Part shown: piece after piece, positions 9,175 to 9,649 of the stretch
Numbering within the stretch: the first letter of the stretch is position 1
How the letters are laid out: every line of letters begins with the position of its first letter
Source: a bacterium
Lineage (GTDB): Bacteria; Patescibacteriota; Minisyncoccia; Phycocordibacterales; VMEP01
NCBI GenBank assembly: GCA_030699625.1
Contig: JAUYLU010000038.1
Span: 1 to 9,649, forward strand
Length of the DNA stretch: 9,649 nt
Direction of reading: 5' to 3'
Position numbers and translations under genes: made by a program
The notes under the pieces: model-generated
What the model was told of the DNA's origin: nothing
The model's database searches: none
Seen by the model: only the letters and a program-made list of their open reading frames with translations

Positions 9175-9408
9175 TTACTTACTCCCTTCCATAAAATCTA
9201 AATATTCTTTCTTTGAAATGCCAAGTGTGCGGAGGTTGTTGAGAATGATGAATTCAGGCAGGCTTTTGCTTCTCGGGATTATCACCGGTCGCTTGATTTT
9301 TTCCTTCCAATACACTCGATGATCCCCCGTCTCTCTGGTGAATTTACAACCGATAAAAAAGAGGAATTTCTCGAATTCTTTCCAATGAACGCGCCTTAAG
9401 CGAGGCAT
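9175..9408 (-). CDS. hicA: HicA-type mRNA interferase toxin
   Basis: Predicted toxin of 77 residues, the usual HicA size, with a double-stranded-RNA-binding-like fold. The hallmarks are WKEFEKFLFFIGCKFTRETGDHRVYWK (residues 9-35) with the catalytic-type histidine H30 in GDHRVY. PVIIPRSKSLPEFIILNNLRTLGISKKEYLDFM (residues 41-73) follows, the 'ipxhxxxel-xxtl-xilkxxgis-xeefl' half. HicA cleaves mRNA and is neutralised by HicB in type II systems. The ATG at 9408 shares one base with the stop of the upstream hicB frame (TGATG), so translation is probably coupled. Order is antitoxin first. The pair is more AT-rich than the rest of the window, which is consistent with recent transfer. Confidence 0.87.
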   Translation of the reverse strand: MPRLRRVHWKEFEKFLFFIGCKFTRETGDHRVYWKEKIKRPVIIPRSKSLPEFIILNNLRTLGISKKEYLDFMEGSK

Positions 9409-9649
9409 CAGACAAAAGCGGGAATTTTGATTTCAATGGATTTATTGGCGACGACCTGCGGAGGAGTGAACTGCTTTTGCCCCTTCTTCCATCCAAGTTC
9501 CGTAAGCACTTCCTCGAACGTCCCCGCTTTTACTATCTCGTCGATGAAAAGGCCGCTCAGCGCTTCGAACTTTTTTTGAGCATCCTGTATGGATTTGCCC
9601 ACCGTTGATATATCCAAAGCGGGCGAATATGCCACAAAGTCCCGTCCTT
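9408..9649 (-). CDS. hicB: HicB-type antitoxin, 5' end beyond the window
   Basis: The open frame reaches the right edge and the true start is outside. The visible end reads GRDFVAYSPALDISTVGKSIQDAQKKFEAL, the typical HicB pattern: a partial RNase-H-like strand ending in 'xxAxSPxLdi-TxGkTieEAxxnlxea'. After that come the helical FIDEIVKAGTFEEVLTELGW and a C-terminal KSIEIKIPAFV, which in this subfamily is a short beta end rather than a DNA-binding domain. HicB binds and blocks HicA and usually represses its own operon. A GTG at 9635 should be read as Val in DFVAYSP, not as the start. About 80 codons are visible, and roughly 10 more residues are expected upstream. Confidence 0.85.
   Translation of the reverse strand, partial: GRDFVAYSPALDISTVGKSIQDAQKKFEALSGLFIDEIVKAGTFEEVLTELGWKKGQKQFTPPQVVANKSIEIKIPAFV

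Noticed and set aside
1..9649. tRNA, rRNA or CRISPR array
   Set aside because: No GTTCGANNC-type T-arm with cloverleaf, no rRNA signature and no regularly spaced direct repeats were seen on either strand.

Overview
The window looks like a piece of a compact, GC-rich genome from the Candidate Phyla Radiation (Patescibacteria, probably a Parcubacteria lineage such as Kaiserbacteria). This is inference. It rests on the small, tightly packed genes and on protein types common in those genomes: a DUF5652 membrane protein, a Gmad2-type Ig-like protein with a Cys-rich linker, a protein with the DSRCPVDATC motif, a stand-alone LigD phosphoesterase and a DUF2795 protein. No rRNA, tRNA, CRISPR array, transposase or phage gene is visible.

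Layout. Positions 1-238 are non-coding apart from a cluster of GC hairpins. Positions 239-3743 hold mostly envelope or extracytoplasmic proteins: a membrane-anchored Gmad2 protein (-), a blue-copper cupredoxin (+), a PsbP/DUF1795-like anchored protein (-), a VOC/glyoxalase-fold protein (-), a short coiled-coil protein (-) and an anchored DSRCP-motif protein (-). Positions 4037-4980 carry two small genes of unknown function, each with its own promoter and a similar Shine-Dalgarno leader. Positions 5144-5910 are a two-gene unit: an ArsR-like winged-helix regulator followed by a four-helix membrane protein, with a near-identical large palindrome in front of each gene. A stand-alone LigD 3'-phosphoesterase follows (6123-6719, +). 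Next come three minus-strand genes (DUF5652, a secreted CnaB-like protein, DUF2795), an unrecognised basic protein (+), a fragment of an ABC-transporter ATPase cut off just before Walker A, a TTDHD-type small protein, and a hicB-hicA toxin-antitoxin pair running off the right edge.

The most unusual feature is a family of three short inverted-repeat elements (939-1085, 3121-3234, 3743-3889). Each is 114-147 bp and is bounded by perfect 13-16 bp terminal repeats beginning TCCTGTTAGAG. Two copies share a three-way-junction fold whose stems differ by compensating base changes. Every element end is followed within 0-9 bases by an ATG. On the gene side the terminal repeat runs directly into the start of a real gene (cupredoxin, coiled-coil, DSRCP protein). 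They look like non-autonomous mobile elements or a structured regulatory RNA family that also supplies 5' leaders. I know of no named family that matches.

Several genes end with their stop codon inside a terminator hairpin or an operator, which fits strong genome compaction. Genes with no Shine-Dalgarno but a well-placed extended -10 suggest some leaderless transcripts.
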